This document shows, in pieces, positions 12,386-24,797 of a stretch of 64,000 nucleotides of DNA. Source of the DNA: Manihot esculenta (Eukaryota > Streptophyta > Magnoliopsida > Malpighiales > Euphorbiaceae); the NCBI RefSeq assembly GCF_001659605.2, contig NC_035172.2, positions 33,035,342 through 33,099,341 of the forward strand, given 5' to 3'. The position numbers and the translations under genes were made by a program. Within the stretch, counting starts at the first letter, position 1; each line of letters opens with the position of its first letter. The notes beneath the pieces are model-generated. The model was not told the origin of the DNA. It saw nothing but the letters and a program-made list of their open reading frames with translations, and ran no database searches.

Positions 12386-15026
12386 TAAGGAATTAATATT
12401 CTATCAATGTTTGTATATATAGATGCATTAGTTGCCCTTCTACATAATATTTATTGTGCATTATTCTAATATTTAAATGATATCAACTTGCTATAAACTA
12501 AAAAATATCGTTGTTTAAAAAATAAATAATAAATAATACATAAAATAACATGATTATGCTAAATTATTTATGATCGATGAACATGTTGTATTGTTAGCAG
12601 TTCTGGATTTAGTGGACTCGATTTAATATAATGTTCTTGACAGTCGTGGGTTCTATAACTGCTAATCGCACTATATTACATAACAAATTTCATTGTCAAT
12701 ATGTTTTATGTCAATGATTATGATTTTGAGTTTTTAATATTAAAGATGGATCAGAGATATGTGACATGGATACTTCCACCGTTTAACGATGATTATATTT
12801 ACTTTAAAAATTCAGATAAAAATGAATATTATGCAGGTTTACGACATAAATAGTTATACCGTGTGAATGGGCTAAAGATTTAATTACATATTTACGATCA
12901 CTGGGTGCTCCTCTTGTTCACCGTTAATATTTAACTATGACAAAACGTAACATGTCAGATTACGAATTTATTATCACTAAATTAGAAACGAAAATAATAG
13001 AATGTTCATTCGTAGATCAAAATATTATATATTGATATTAGTTTGAGAGCAATCATTGGCCGTTGAAAAGGCACTTACGTCTTTTGAAGAATAAAATGTA
13101 CTTTCAAACAACATATATAAATCGAATGATGAGATGTCAGATGAATATTAAACATTGTGTATTGTAATATATAACAAAAATGACATTAACTTTCATCGTA
13201 GACATCTCAATATCTGATAAATAGTCCGATTCACTCAATAAAGTAACAAATAGTGATACTCTATTAAGATCTCTTCAGAAAGGGATGTGGCGGTCTCTAA
13301 AAACGTCATTGTGAATGGCGTCTTCAGAGAAATTTGACAAGTCCCGAAAACATCACTGACAACAGCGTATTTCGCAGCCAAAAAAATATCTCAAAAAAAT
13401 CATTTTGAATCGCTTTTTTCAAAACAAAGAAACACTAAAAAACTTTTTTTCGCATTTTTTAAGCGAATATTAATCTAATAAATTGTTTTAGATTTACAGT
13501 ATAATTATAAATTATTTTTTAATAATTAATCCACTCAATTAATAATTTATGGTGTGAAAAAATAATTTAAATCTTTATATTACTATTAACAAATATTTTT
13601 ATTGATTTTATTTTATTTCATAACGTACACCTATTATCTTCAATTTTTTATTAATTTCACTTGATTGAGATAAATAAAATGATTTTAATACATATTCAAT
13701 CAAATTTATAAGTAAACCAAAATCGCTTTTATGACTAATATCTTCAATATGAATACCAGTTAAAATTTAATTAAAAAATAATATATAATATGTAAATAAA
13801 ATGTAAAAGCTTATAAATGAATATAATTTAGCTATTAATTTTTTAAATTTATTATTTAATATCTATAATAATAAAAAAATTCAATAATTAGTTCATTAAT
13901 TTAAAAATTCATTAAAATATCTTTAAAATATTAAAAAAATTACTAATTTGTTATTTATTAAGTTTATTATTTAATTTTTATAGTATAAATAAAATTTATT
14001 AATTGATTTTTTAATATTTTAAAAATATTTTTTGAAATTAAAAACTTTTTATATTATATTAATTAAATAATAATTTTTTTTAATACAGTTAGGAACGGAT
14101 TATATATGATTGGATATTATTAGATTTTTTTAATTAATTATTAGCAAATTAAATAGAAAAGGAAAGAGAGAATCAATGAGATGAGATTTAGGGTGGGATT
14201 GATACTGATGGCGATGCCTTTTTTGGACTGTCCATCGTCCAATGTGTGCCCACGCTCTACTTCTCTTCTCTTACGTTTGTAATAATCAATGTATCGTGAG
14301 ATGATATCGATATAATGGTTTGAGTTGGACTATGGAAGATTTGGATCACAGGTTTGAGCCGGTTCATAGAGCTTTAAAATCCAATATACTCATTTAATAA
14401 AAATATCAAACAATTATTATTTAGCTGTTGCAATTTAAGTAATTATAAAATAAAATAAACGAAAATTTCATCCCAGTTAAATAAAATAAAATCCAAATTT
14501 ACACTTAGTAAAATAATTCAATGTTGATGAGCTGAAATTCAGAAAATAGAATTTTATAAGGGTTGTGTAAGTTTGGTCTGAATGGAGGAGATTCCTCTCT
14601 TTTTAGTTTTTTCCTTTATCTGTCAATAACCTGTAACGGTCTCATTGCTATTGGACCACCTGTCTTTGCCATACGGATACGGATGTATGAGAATATCAAA
14701 TCTCTGTTTCATGCGTAATGGCCATTTAATTTTTTCCTAGTACACACGCGGATGGACTCATAAGATGAATGGACTGACCGTCTGAGCTGAGAGCCGAAAA
14801 GACTGAACCGGTCCGATTTGAGAGATTTAAAAAGGGATCCAGTTTTAAAGCCGAGTGGACTGGACCTGATTCAGACGGGAACTTAAAAGCATTCAGATAA
14901 AGAGCTGCCGTCATGGGTCAGATCTCAAACTGAAATAATAAAATCCAAGCTTTAATAAAATCCAAGCTTTCATCAAATGTAAATATTACGTTGATCAAAT
15001 ATTTAAAAAAATAATTAGGCTCATCA

Positions 15027-15077
<51 letters not shown>

Positions 15078-17280
15078 CTGTTTAACCTGAAAAAATGCAA
15101 GAAAATACTTTTTGTAATTTTAGTGTTTAAAATATTAAAAAAATATCAATAGAAAATATTTTATTATTAAATAATATATTATTTTTTGTAAAATTAAGTA
15201 TTAAAAAATCAAAATCTAAAAAAGAATTATTTTTTTATATAAAAAATAAAGACGAAATTATGTATTTCACCGTTAATAAATATAAAGGAATCTGGACATG
15301 AAGGACGGCTTTTTTATCCTCAAGTGACGACAAAATTTAACGTTTCCATGCAAAATTTAATCATTTGCATGAGATTTTCTTTATCTCTTTTCCATTTTTA
15401 GTATGCATTACAATTTACAAGGCCTCATACAGTATGGGACATTACAGCAGAATGAGCTCACAAATTTAGTTAAACAAAACAACTCAAACCATTTCCATCT
15501 CAAAGTAATCCAGAAAAATAGAAACCAACCAACTTTTTTTTTTTTTTAAATATAACGTAATTAATAAATACTCAGTTTAATGATAATTATTTAAAATTAG
15601 ACTTAATTTTGTTTGTTTTGCATAAAATAAAAATATTTTTTTATATTTTTAAATATTTACAACACTCAAAATATTTAATTAATAGAAAATATTTTTTTAT
15701 AAAAAAATAAGACATTAAAAAAAAGAATTTTTTTCTTTTTTAAAAATTAAGTTGTTTTTTATATTTTAATATTTTAATTAATTTATATTTAAATTAAAAT
15801 TTAATAATAAAAATAAACTATTTTATTAAAAAATATTTTTCATAAAAAATATTTTATATTTTTTAATAAAAAATATTTTACATGAAAAAAAATATATTTT
15901 TCAAAGTATAAATTATTTTTTTACAAACAAATGGAAGGTTTAATATTTATCTGTGTGTAATATCCTTAAAAATAATTCTTTTATAAATTTTAATAATATT
16001 ATATAAAAAATTAATGTTTAAAATTTTTAATATAAAAAAATTCATTAATTAATGATTCGAATTTAAAAAATACATTAAAATATAATTAATATTTTAAAAT
16101 TTTAAATTAATTTTAATTATTAATTATTTTACTATTTAATCTTTATAATTTTTTTTAAAAAATTATTAATTACTCTATTATATTTATAAAAATTCTATTA
16201 ATTAATCTAGAGATATTTTAAATTTTTTTATAATATTTAACAATTAATATTAATAAAAAGATTAATTAATAATTTTTTAAAATATTTTAATATATTTTTA
16301 AAATAAAAATATTAATTAATAAATTTTTTCATAATATAAAATTAAATAATAAATTTTTCATATACATATATAGATTAAGACCACCAATTTAAAATATTTA
16401 TTTTTATTATTAATTATGAGATAACGGTTTAATTATTAAATAAAAAATATTATTAAAATTACAATTTTATTAAATATAAAATAATTTTTTTATTAAAATA
16501 TATTATTATATATAATAAAAAATTAATTTTTTTTATAAAATTTTAAACCGCCTTAAATAATTATATTAAAATAACAATTTAACAATATTATTTAAGACAT
16601 AAAGGTGGTAGTGGCAGTCGCTAACGACAGAAAATGTTAAACTCAAATCAGGACACAACCCTTCGCCTTCCCTTACGACGTTTTATTATAAAATTATAAA
16701 AACACTTATTTTATTTTATTTTGAATTTAAAATCCCAAAATTCTTAAGAAAGGTTCACATGTCTCTCTGTATATATCATTTCTATTTTTATTCATTATAT
16801 TGTTTTCTGCTAATATATTATTGATATTTAAATAAAAAATTATTTTATTTATATTAATAAAAAGTAATATTATAAAAAAATGATAAAAAGTAGTACTTAA
16901 TAAAAACATTTTAAATACTATTATGGAAACACTTCCATTAAGATTTATACAATAAAAACACAAAAAAACATATTGTTTTCTTTATTTAAATAAAAATTAT
17001 GAACAAATACTTAAAATTTATAAAAATTAAATATAAATTTTATTGATTAAATTTTAAATTTTTATAAAATAATATATAATTATTTTTGTATAATTTTAAT
17101 AATTTATAAAAATTTAAAATAAAGTTAATAATATATATGATAATTTTATGATAAATTGTAGACAGTATAAATAAATTTATATTTAATTATTTATTAAATA
17201 AATAATAATTTTAATTTAAATATTTAATAAATTAATTTTTTAATATATATTTAGAGAGAGAATTTTAATAAATTAATTTT
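12386..17280. other. AT-rich spacer with microsatellite
   Basis: No intact gene was recognised. Around 12740-13030 the plus strand has semi-open frames (for example WAKDLITYLRSLGAPLVHR) that I cannot assign; they may belong to the same mobile unit as the PMD pseudogene. Motifs like those at 7931-8120 recur at 13290-13430. A CGGTCC-containing palindromic patch lies at 14780-14880. Sequence after 15500 is almost purely A/T. Confidence 0.5.
15027..15077. repeat. (ATA)n microsatellite
   Basis: About 17 uninterrupted ATA/AAT trinucleotides. It produces an artefactual poly-Leu frame on the minus strand. Confidence 0.95.
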
Positions 17281-17474
17281 AATTAATATAAAGAGTGTAT
17301 GTGTATATTGAATGTATACGTTCAATGTATACAGGAAAGCCAAGGCAATGGTAAGATATGACAAGGAGAAATTGGAATGTAAAATCTCATGAGAAATTAG
17401 CTAATACGGCATTTCATGACACGAAGGTAGCTTTCCTCGTCCTCGTTCTCGTTCTCCCCCCTGCCTGGTGCCTG

Positions 17475-17573
17475 CTATATAAACTTGTTCTTGTCCCTCG
17501 TCTTCAGTCCCTCACACAAACTCTCTCTCTCTCTCTCTCCTTATTTCTCTCACTGCATAAATTTTAGGCAGCC
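17475..17573 (+). promoter_or_regulatory. DXS core promoter and 5' leader
   Basis: A TATA box, tatataaa, spans 17476-17483. Transcription would start about 30 bp downstream near 17510, giving a short leader with an uninterrupted CT dinucleotide tract at about 17521-17539, the Y-patch type seen in many plant promoters. The leader has no ATG before the start codon at 17574. Confidence 0.65.
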
Positions 17574-20500
17574 ATGGCGGTTTCTAGCTCTTCGTTTATA
17601 GCTAACCAATCTCTTTCCCCATTCTTTAAAGCTCCAAGATCAAACATTTGTGGCAGAAAACAGGTATAGATGATTTACAGTTCATCTTGTTAACCATCTG
17701 ATCCTGCAATATAGAATTTCATTTCTTGTTGATTCTTAACACTTTGATGGGGTGTTTTGGAGGTGCCGATTTTGGTGTTTGGTTATGTGGGTTTATTTCA
17801 TGATCTTGTTTTTGGGTAGTTTAATGATGGTTTGATTTCGTGTCACAGTTCTGTTTACGAGCATCTGCGGGCCACCCAGATGAGGAAGGGAAAATGATGA
17901 TAAGGAAAGAAAAAGATGGCTGGAAAATTGATTTCTCAGGGGAGAAACCACCTACGCCATTGCTGGATACAATCAATTACCCTGTTCATATGAAGAACCT
18001 ATCCACGCAGGTAACCTATAAATTAAAAAAAACAAAAAAAAAAAGCTGACGGCGATCTTCTGTACATGTTTATAAGGCTGCTTTTATTTTTATCTTTTGC
18101 TTTGTTGCTCTGTTTGTTCCTAATGTGGAATCTTTTTGAACTGACTACTTAGTTTTGGTTGTTATGCGGATTACTTTCAGGATCTTGAACAACTAGCAGC
18201 AGAGCTTAGAGCAGATATTGTATACAGTGTATCGAAGACAGGGGGGCATCTGAGTTCAAGCTTAGGAGTTGTCGAACTATCAGTGGCTCTACATCATGTT
18301 TTCAACACTCCTGATGATAAAATCATATGGGATGTTGGTCATCAGGTGGGATACTCTGGATTCCCCTTCCAAAAAGGAAAAAGAAAAAAAAAAAAAAAGA
18401 GCTGAATGGTGAGTTTATAGGATGTGTTTCTGAACATGCTCTAAGTTTTTTTTTGCAGGCATACCCACATAAAATTCTAACAGGAAGAAGGTCTAGGATG
18501 CATACCATGAGGAAAACTTCAGGGCTTGCAGGATTTCCTAAAAGAGATGAGAGCGTTTATGATGCCTTTGGTGCTGGACATAGTTCCACAAGCATCTCCG
18601 CTGGTCTTGGTATGTGCAGGCGTAGTTCTCATTATCCAAAAGTTATTTATATAACTTTTTTCCCCATTAATCCAGTTGGCGTTCAAATATCAAATTGAGA
18701 AGAAGCGATTAAATTCATATTACTATTTAGTTCTCTTTGTAGAATTAGCAATTGGATGTAGTAATAAGTTTTCAACAAAATAAAATATGCAGGAATGGCA
18801 GTTGCAAGAGACCTATTAGGGAAGAAGAACAATGTCATTTCTGTAATTGGTGATGGAGCCATGACAGCAGGACAAGCATATGAGGCCATGAACAATGCAG
18901 GATTTCTGGATGCTAATCTAATTGTTATATTGAATGATAATAAGCAAGTATCTTTACCCACAGCTACTCTTGATGGCCCTGCAACTCCTGTTGGAGCCCT
19001 TAGTAGTGCTTTGACCAAGCTCCAAGCAAGCACTCAGTTCCGCAAACTTCGTGAAGCAGCAAAAGTAAGTTACAAGTTTTCGTATGTTATTGTCTTCATG
19101 TTCTAGTCTTCAAGGCCTATTTCAGTATCAGAAAGTATCTGACTTTGTTTTTGTGTGTTGAAGAGCATCACAAAGCAAATTGGTGGTCAAACACATCAAG
19201 TTGCAGCAAAGGTCGATGAGTATGCAAGAGGAATGATTAGTGCTTCTGGGTCTACTCTCTTTGAGGAATTAGGATTGTATTACATTGGTCCAGTAGATGG
19301 GCACAACATTGAAGATCTAGTGACCATATTTCACAAGGTAAAAGCAATGCCTGCCCCAGGACCAGTTCTTATTCACATTGTGACAGAGAAAGGGAAGGGC
19401 TATCCCCCAGCTGAGGCAGCAGCTGATAAAATGCATGGTGAGACCATAATTTTATTGTCCCATAGTGGTGTCATTAATTTGTGAGAAGATCCTTATCCTT
19501 TCATACTCTCAGGTGTTGTCAAGTTTGATGTTCAAACTGGGAAGCAATTCAAGCCAAAATCACCTACACTTTCATATACACAATACTTTGCTGAAGCTCT
19601 GATCAAAGAAGCTGAAGCAGACAACAAAATTGTAGCCATTCATGCTGCTATGGGTGGTGGAACTGGTCTCAACTACTTTCAGAAGAGGTTTCCAGATCGC
19701 TGCTTCGATGTGGGCATTGCTGAGCAACATGCTGTTACGTTTGCAGCTGGTTTAGCCACTGAAGGACTCAAGCCATTCTGTGCTATTTACTCATCATTCC
19801 TGCAACGAGGATATGATCAGGTAAGCTGTGGAAGTTGATAGTTGATTACTTAAAAGAAGCGCTTTGCTGCAAACATCTAAAGCTAACTTTGATCCATGGA
19901 ACATAGGTGGTACATGATGTCGACCTGCAAAAGTTACCAGTCAGATTTGCCATGGACCGAGCTGGTTTGGTAGGTGCAGATGGACCCACTCATTGTGGAG
20001 CATTTGATATTACATACATGGCTTGTTTGCCCAACATGGTGGTCATGGCTCCATCTGATGAAGCTGAGCTGATGCACATGGTTGCCACTGCAGCAGCCAT
20101 AGATGACAGACCCAGCTGCTTCAGGTTCCCAAGGGGCAACGGAATTGGAGCAACTCTTCCTCCTAATAATAAAGGAACCCCAGTTGAGGTTAACATAAGC
20201 AATCAACTTAGATAGTTACATACAGCAGAACAAAGAACAGATAACTAAAATATTTCTTTTTCAATTATTGAATAGATTGGAAAAGGGAGAATACTGATGG
20301 AAGGTGATAGAGTTGCCATTTTGGGATATGGTTCCATAGTTCAACAATGTATAGAAGCTGCAAGCATGCTCAGAACCCGAGACATTTCTGTGACAGTAGC
20401 AGATGCAAGATTTTGCAAACCTTTAGATACGGATCTTATAAGGCGATTGGCCAAGGAGCATGAGTTTCTTATTACAGTAGAAGAGGGTTCTATTGGAGGT

Positions 20501-20895
20501 TTTTCTTCCCATGTTTCTCACTTCCTGAGTCTAAGTGGTATTCTGGATGGGCCCCTAAAGGTGATTTTTCTTTCAGCATGGAAATTTCTTCAATTTGTTT
20601 CGACTGACTCTCCCACTACGATGCCCCGGTGGTTGTTTTTCGTTCTGTTACTTCAAAAGTAGTTCAACCACTAGAATTTTTTATATATATTTTTTTTCTT
20701 TCTTTTCATTTTACTCTTGAGTCTAACCTTTTTAAATGTGTATTGCAGTTGAGAGCAATGGTTCTCCCTGACAGATACATTGACCATGGATCACCTCAAG
20801 ACCAAATTCAAGAAGCAGGGCTCTCCTCAAACCATATCACTGCCACAGTCTTATCTCTCTTAGGGAAACCAAAAGAAGCTCTTCAGTTCAAGTGA
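17574..20895 (+). CDS. DXS: 1-deoxy-D-xylulose-5-phosphate synthase, plastidic (DXS, class II-like)
   Basis: Catalyses thiamine-diphosphate-dependent condensation of pyruvate and glyceraldehyde 3-phosphate, the entry step of the plastid MEP isoprenoid pathway. Ten exons with GT-AG introns keep one frame: 17574-17663, 17849-18010, 18181-18345, 18459-18609, 18793-19064, 19164-19437, 19513-19820, 19907-20188, 20276-20560, 20749-20895. The product has 711 aa, the usual plant length. Residues 1-35 are Ser-rich and basic, fitting a plastid transit peptide. Key residues are present: the active-site His in KTGGHLSS (about 107), the ThDP/metal motif GDGAMTAG (209-216) followed by NDNKQ, the catalytic Glu in DVGIAEQH (442), and a C-terminal transketolase domain with the SIGGFSSHV segment. 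The [16 protein letters not shown] start of the mature part points to DXS2, often linked to specialised isoprenoids; that class call is from memory. Confidence 0.97.
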
Positions 20896-21065
20896 GTGAG
20901 AAAAGAATCAGAGTATTTCCTCAAGAATATAGCAGAAGCTACACACATCACTGCAAGTGAGAGACTCTTGTAAATATGCAACTTAGAATTTCATATTTGG
21001 ATATTAATGTACAAAGTTTTCAATATGAGGGTTACAATGATTCTGTTAGAGTTTGAATCACCAAT
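20896..21065 (+). other. DXS 3' untranslated region and downstream DNA
   Basis: The segment after the stop contains TTGTAAATATG and GGATATTAATGTACAAAG, plausible far-upstream and positioning elements for plant polyadenylation. The exact cleavage site cannot be read. Confidence 0.4.
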
Positions 21066-21656
21066 ACGCATGGCAATGGATCGGGTATTTTCGGGTATTT
21101 GATCTGACTGAATTCTAAATTTAACCCTAAATTCTAGACTTAATCCTAAATTTTAATAGGACGAATGGTTTGGGACGGGTTTAAATTTAAAAAATAATAT
21201 TCATTTTGGATTCAGATTGAGGTCGGATTTGGGTTCGAATCATATTAGGATTTCATATACAGAGTAGAATACTCTGAATCCGTTTATATAAAAAATATAT
21301 TTTATAATAATATTTATAAATTTTTTTAATATTTTTTTATTTAAAAATTTAAATTTAAATATTTTTTAAAAATATTAGAATTTTTAAATGAAAATTATTA
21401 ATATAAAATATTTTTTATATAAATTATTAATTAAAATATATAAAACTAAATGGATTCGAGATTTATTCGAATAATAATAATTATATTTGAAACGAGTTTA
21501 AATAGTTTAAATTGATTTTTAATCAAATTTGAAACGAATTCAAATAGTTTAAATTAATTTTTAATTAAATTCGAGATGAATTTAAATATTTCTCATATAA
21601 ATTGAGTTTAAATTTAAATAATTTAATTTTTAGAGACTATCCATTTACATCCCTAA
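21066..21656. repeat. Degenerate fold-back repeat (gggtattt / aaatggat type)
   Basis: The left end reads catggcaatggatcgggtat and the right end tccatttacatccctaa, the style of many dispersed plant fold-back repeats. The interior repeats gttcgaat/attcgag and tttaaatagtttaaatt words. Non-coding. Confidence 0.5.
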
Positions 21657-22628
21657 GCACCTTCATGGATGAACCAGTTATGGTAACAATTTGACAAGAA
21701 GTTGACATTTCAGAATAGACCAAATCAAGATAATTCTCTTAAAACAATCAGTAATATTCCGGCTTCCACCTCTGTTTGTCCAGATGTGGAAACAGAAGCA
21801 TCTGTCAATCTAAAACACTTCAACTTCCATTCACATAGTCCCAAAAATAAATAATGCTTTAAGTTCATTATTTAGCCATTCACTATTGTGTTAAATGGAG
21901 CATATTCTCTCTTGTCTTTTCATCTGGTAAATGCATCCAGCTAGATCAAGGAATCTACGCAAGCTGATAATGCAATGGACAAAGGGGTGTAGTCATTCAG
22001 GGGCGGAAGAGACATGAAGGCATCAAAGATGAATCAAATTGAATCTTTCATGGAACCAACTTGAAGTCAAGAAATTATTAGTATTTCTTATATTTATATC
22101 TGATAATCACATAAGGGTTACAATTTTTTTTTTTTGTTATTAAAGGCTATATATAATTTCCACGTGGACACACTCATTAGACTTTCTGGTGAAGCCAAGG
22201 CCCAATATAGGCTTGTTGCAATTCAGCTTCTGCTCAAAGCTGCCCGGAAGTTGAAAGAATTAGGAAAATGAAGGATGTTGGTCACAAGTATGAGAATCCT
22301 TTCATATCTTGATTTTGGCTTTTTGGGTAAGGAAAAATGTCAATATATTTCAAAAGATAAAAAAGTTATCATTTGAAGCAATTACCATCTCACTTTTTTA
22401 TTGGGGCATGAAGAAAATGTCAATATTCTGTTTCTGAATAGATTAACTGTCTTATCATGAGAGAGAATAATAGAAAAACATGAAGGTTAAGTTCATCTTA
22501 AACTGCTCTTTTCCTTGCTTTTGTGAAACATTTAGGAAATGCATGATTCATATTTTCTGCTTTGGTTCAGTTTATAATCAATGAGAAAATAGTTGCAAAA
22601 AGAATTGCATCTTATATAAATATCTCCC
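21657..22628. other. Spacer, one short coding-like fragment
   Basis: Mostly non-coding. A short plus-strand frame ending at the TGA at 22269-22271 reads FHVDTLIRLSGEAK, then QYRLVAIQLLLKAARKLKEL. It has protein-like composition and follows an acceptor-like TTATTAAAG, but I do not recognise the family, so it is recorded only as a possible exon or gene fragment. Confidence 0.3.
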
Positions 22629-24797
22629 TTCAACATATTTGAAATTTAACAGCTCACATACACGGTAAAATAAAATAAAAAGTTAAATAAAATAAAACTT
22701 GATTCCATATAAATTGGTATTGATAAAATTATAATTTAAAAAAATTACAATTTTGATATAATTAACTAAGTAGGCTTTGAGTATAAAATAGCATCTTATG
22801 ATAGTCTAAAGGGGACTTGTGAGAAACCTTTATGTGAGCCTCCAAAATTTGTAAGAAAGGCAGAGAGTTAACACTTAAAACTTCTCCCTTTCTCAATCCC
22901 TTATAATTGTTCTAAGATTTTTCGATTGCTATTCTATGTGGATATGGTTAGAGACTGAACTCTTGAAGGATTTATGGTTTGTGTCAATCCAACCAAAGCG
23001 ATCAATATCGTTTTGTTCAAGGAAAACAAAAGTATTTATTTTCTCTTTAAATATTATTACTTTCTTTTTTTAAACATGATCCATGTCCGTAGAAATTTTT
23101 TATTTTTTTATTTTTCTATTGCATTCAATCCGTGCAAATCCTTCAACTAAAGTATGGTCTCAAAAGAAACATGATTACCATATGGGAACTTCTGAGATAA
23201 GACGCATGGGTGATTGGCATTAGTGCATTGTTAATAATGAACACTATAGCTAATCAGTTAGCTATAGTCAGACATTTCATTTTATATAATTTTCAGATAT
23301 AAATAAATATAATTATTTATTTTTAGTGTTAATTGAATTGAATTTCGAGTAAAGATAAAGTTTATGAGATTATATTGTTGTGCAAAGAAAATTATAATAT
23401 GATTATAATTGTAAGGTTTTTATTGCATTTAAGTAATATCTTTATTCCTGGTCGATATCTTATCATGATTAGATAATGATTATAATTATTGAAACTAGTA
23501 CATAACATGTTCTTTTTTTATAGAGTAAATAACTTATCTCATAGGTTGAGATATGTGAGATATCTAGAAGCAACATATAGGTGTTTATTTTATAAATAAG
23601 TGCGATCCGCTTGAGAAATCCATATGAAAAATAAACTGTGTCTATGGATTACTAAAAAATGGTTGTATAAGTGATTTTTTAACTTGAAATCAATAAATAA
23701 TATTGTATAAGGACTTTTGTATTTTGATTCATTTTACACATTGTTTTAGTTCATGAGTAACAAATAAAGATGAAATGGACATATTAGAAATTATATAAAG
23801 GTATTTATGTGATTGAAATAAAATTCATCACCCTAGATTAAATTAAATTAGGGAATATCTCATTTGTTCTCTACTAGCATTAATCATAAAATTCTTGCGT
23901 ACGGTGAAATGAAATTAGCAAATGAAATTTGAAATTTCATTCAATAGATCAATGACTAATAAATGAGAACTAATATAATTTAATATTATCGATATGTTCT
24001 ATGAATCAAATGTTAAATCAGGATATGGAAATTTGTGATGAATGAATATTAATTACACTGACAAATTATACACTAACGCAAATTACTTTTGACATTTTGA
24101 ATATTTGGATAATATTGACATGTTGTTGGACAATATTCTTGACCTTCAAATTAATTGATTATTTAATTATATTTGTTGCCAATATATTTAAAACTTAACG
24201 GGTCACACACATATAAAAAATAAAATGAGAAGTTAAATCAAGTAGTATTTGATTGCATATAAATTGGCATTGGGATAAAATTATAAAGAATTACGATTTT
24301 TTTATCTAATTAATTAATTAAGTAGGAATTTAATTAGAACTGTTTAAAATTTATATGGTTTACCTATTAAAATTCTAGACCATAATTATAATTTAATTAA
24401 TTAATTAATTAATTAATTAATTACTATTATACTAAATCTCTAGTGTTTTAATATAAAATGGCATTTTATGAGAGTGTAAAGGGGACTTGTGAGAAATCCT
24501 TTTGAGAGTCTCTAGAATTTACGGTGAAGGCAAGGAGTTAATACTCAAAATCTCTAATATTATTTTTATTATTGTTGCTGTTATATATGGATATCGTTAG
24601 ACTGGACACTCAGATGGTTTGTGATTTGCGATGACTTAAGCAGATTGATCTCATTTTTTATTAAAAAAAATATTTATTTTCTCTTAATTATAATTGTTTT
24701 TCTGTTTAAACGGTATTCATATTGAAAAAAGAAAAATTTTTTATAAAGAAATTTTTTTTATTTTTTATACTGCTTTCAATATGATTGAAACCCAACA
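22629..24797. mobile_element. Old non-coding LTR retroelement (LTR pair with 1-kb interior)
   Basis: Two diverged direct repeats lie at about 22629-23148 and 24173-24797. Shared landmarks in order are atatttgaaatttaac / atatttaaaacttaacggg, catataaattgg, a TATA-like tataaaat, aaggggacttgtgagaaa, a run around gagttaa, then ggatat.gttaga. The right copy starts TGTTG and ends CAACA and carries about 110 extra bp. Directly after the left copy, tatggtctcaaaag resembles a decayed primer-binding site. The 1-kb interior has no gag or pol, so this would be a small non-autonomous element or a heavily deleted one. The repeats differ in well over 10% of positions by eye, so it is old. Confidence 0.5.

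Noticed and set aside
18327..18698. 123-codon frame across DXS exon 4
   Set aside because: It runs through both neighbouring introns; only 18459-18609 is coding, as shown by frame-preserving GT-AG junctions and DXS similarity.
19934..20206. Antisense frames across DXS exon 8
   Set aside because: Shadows of a conserved exon on the other strand.
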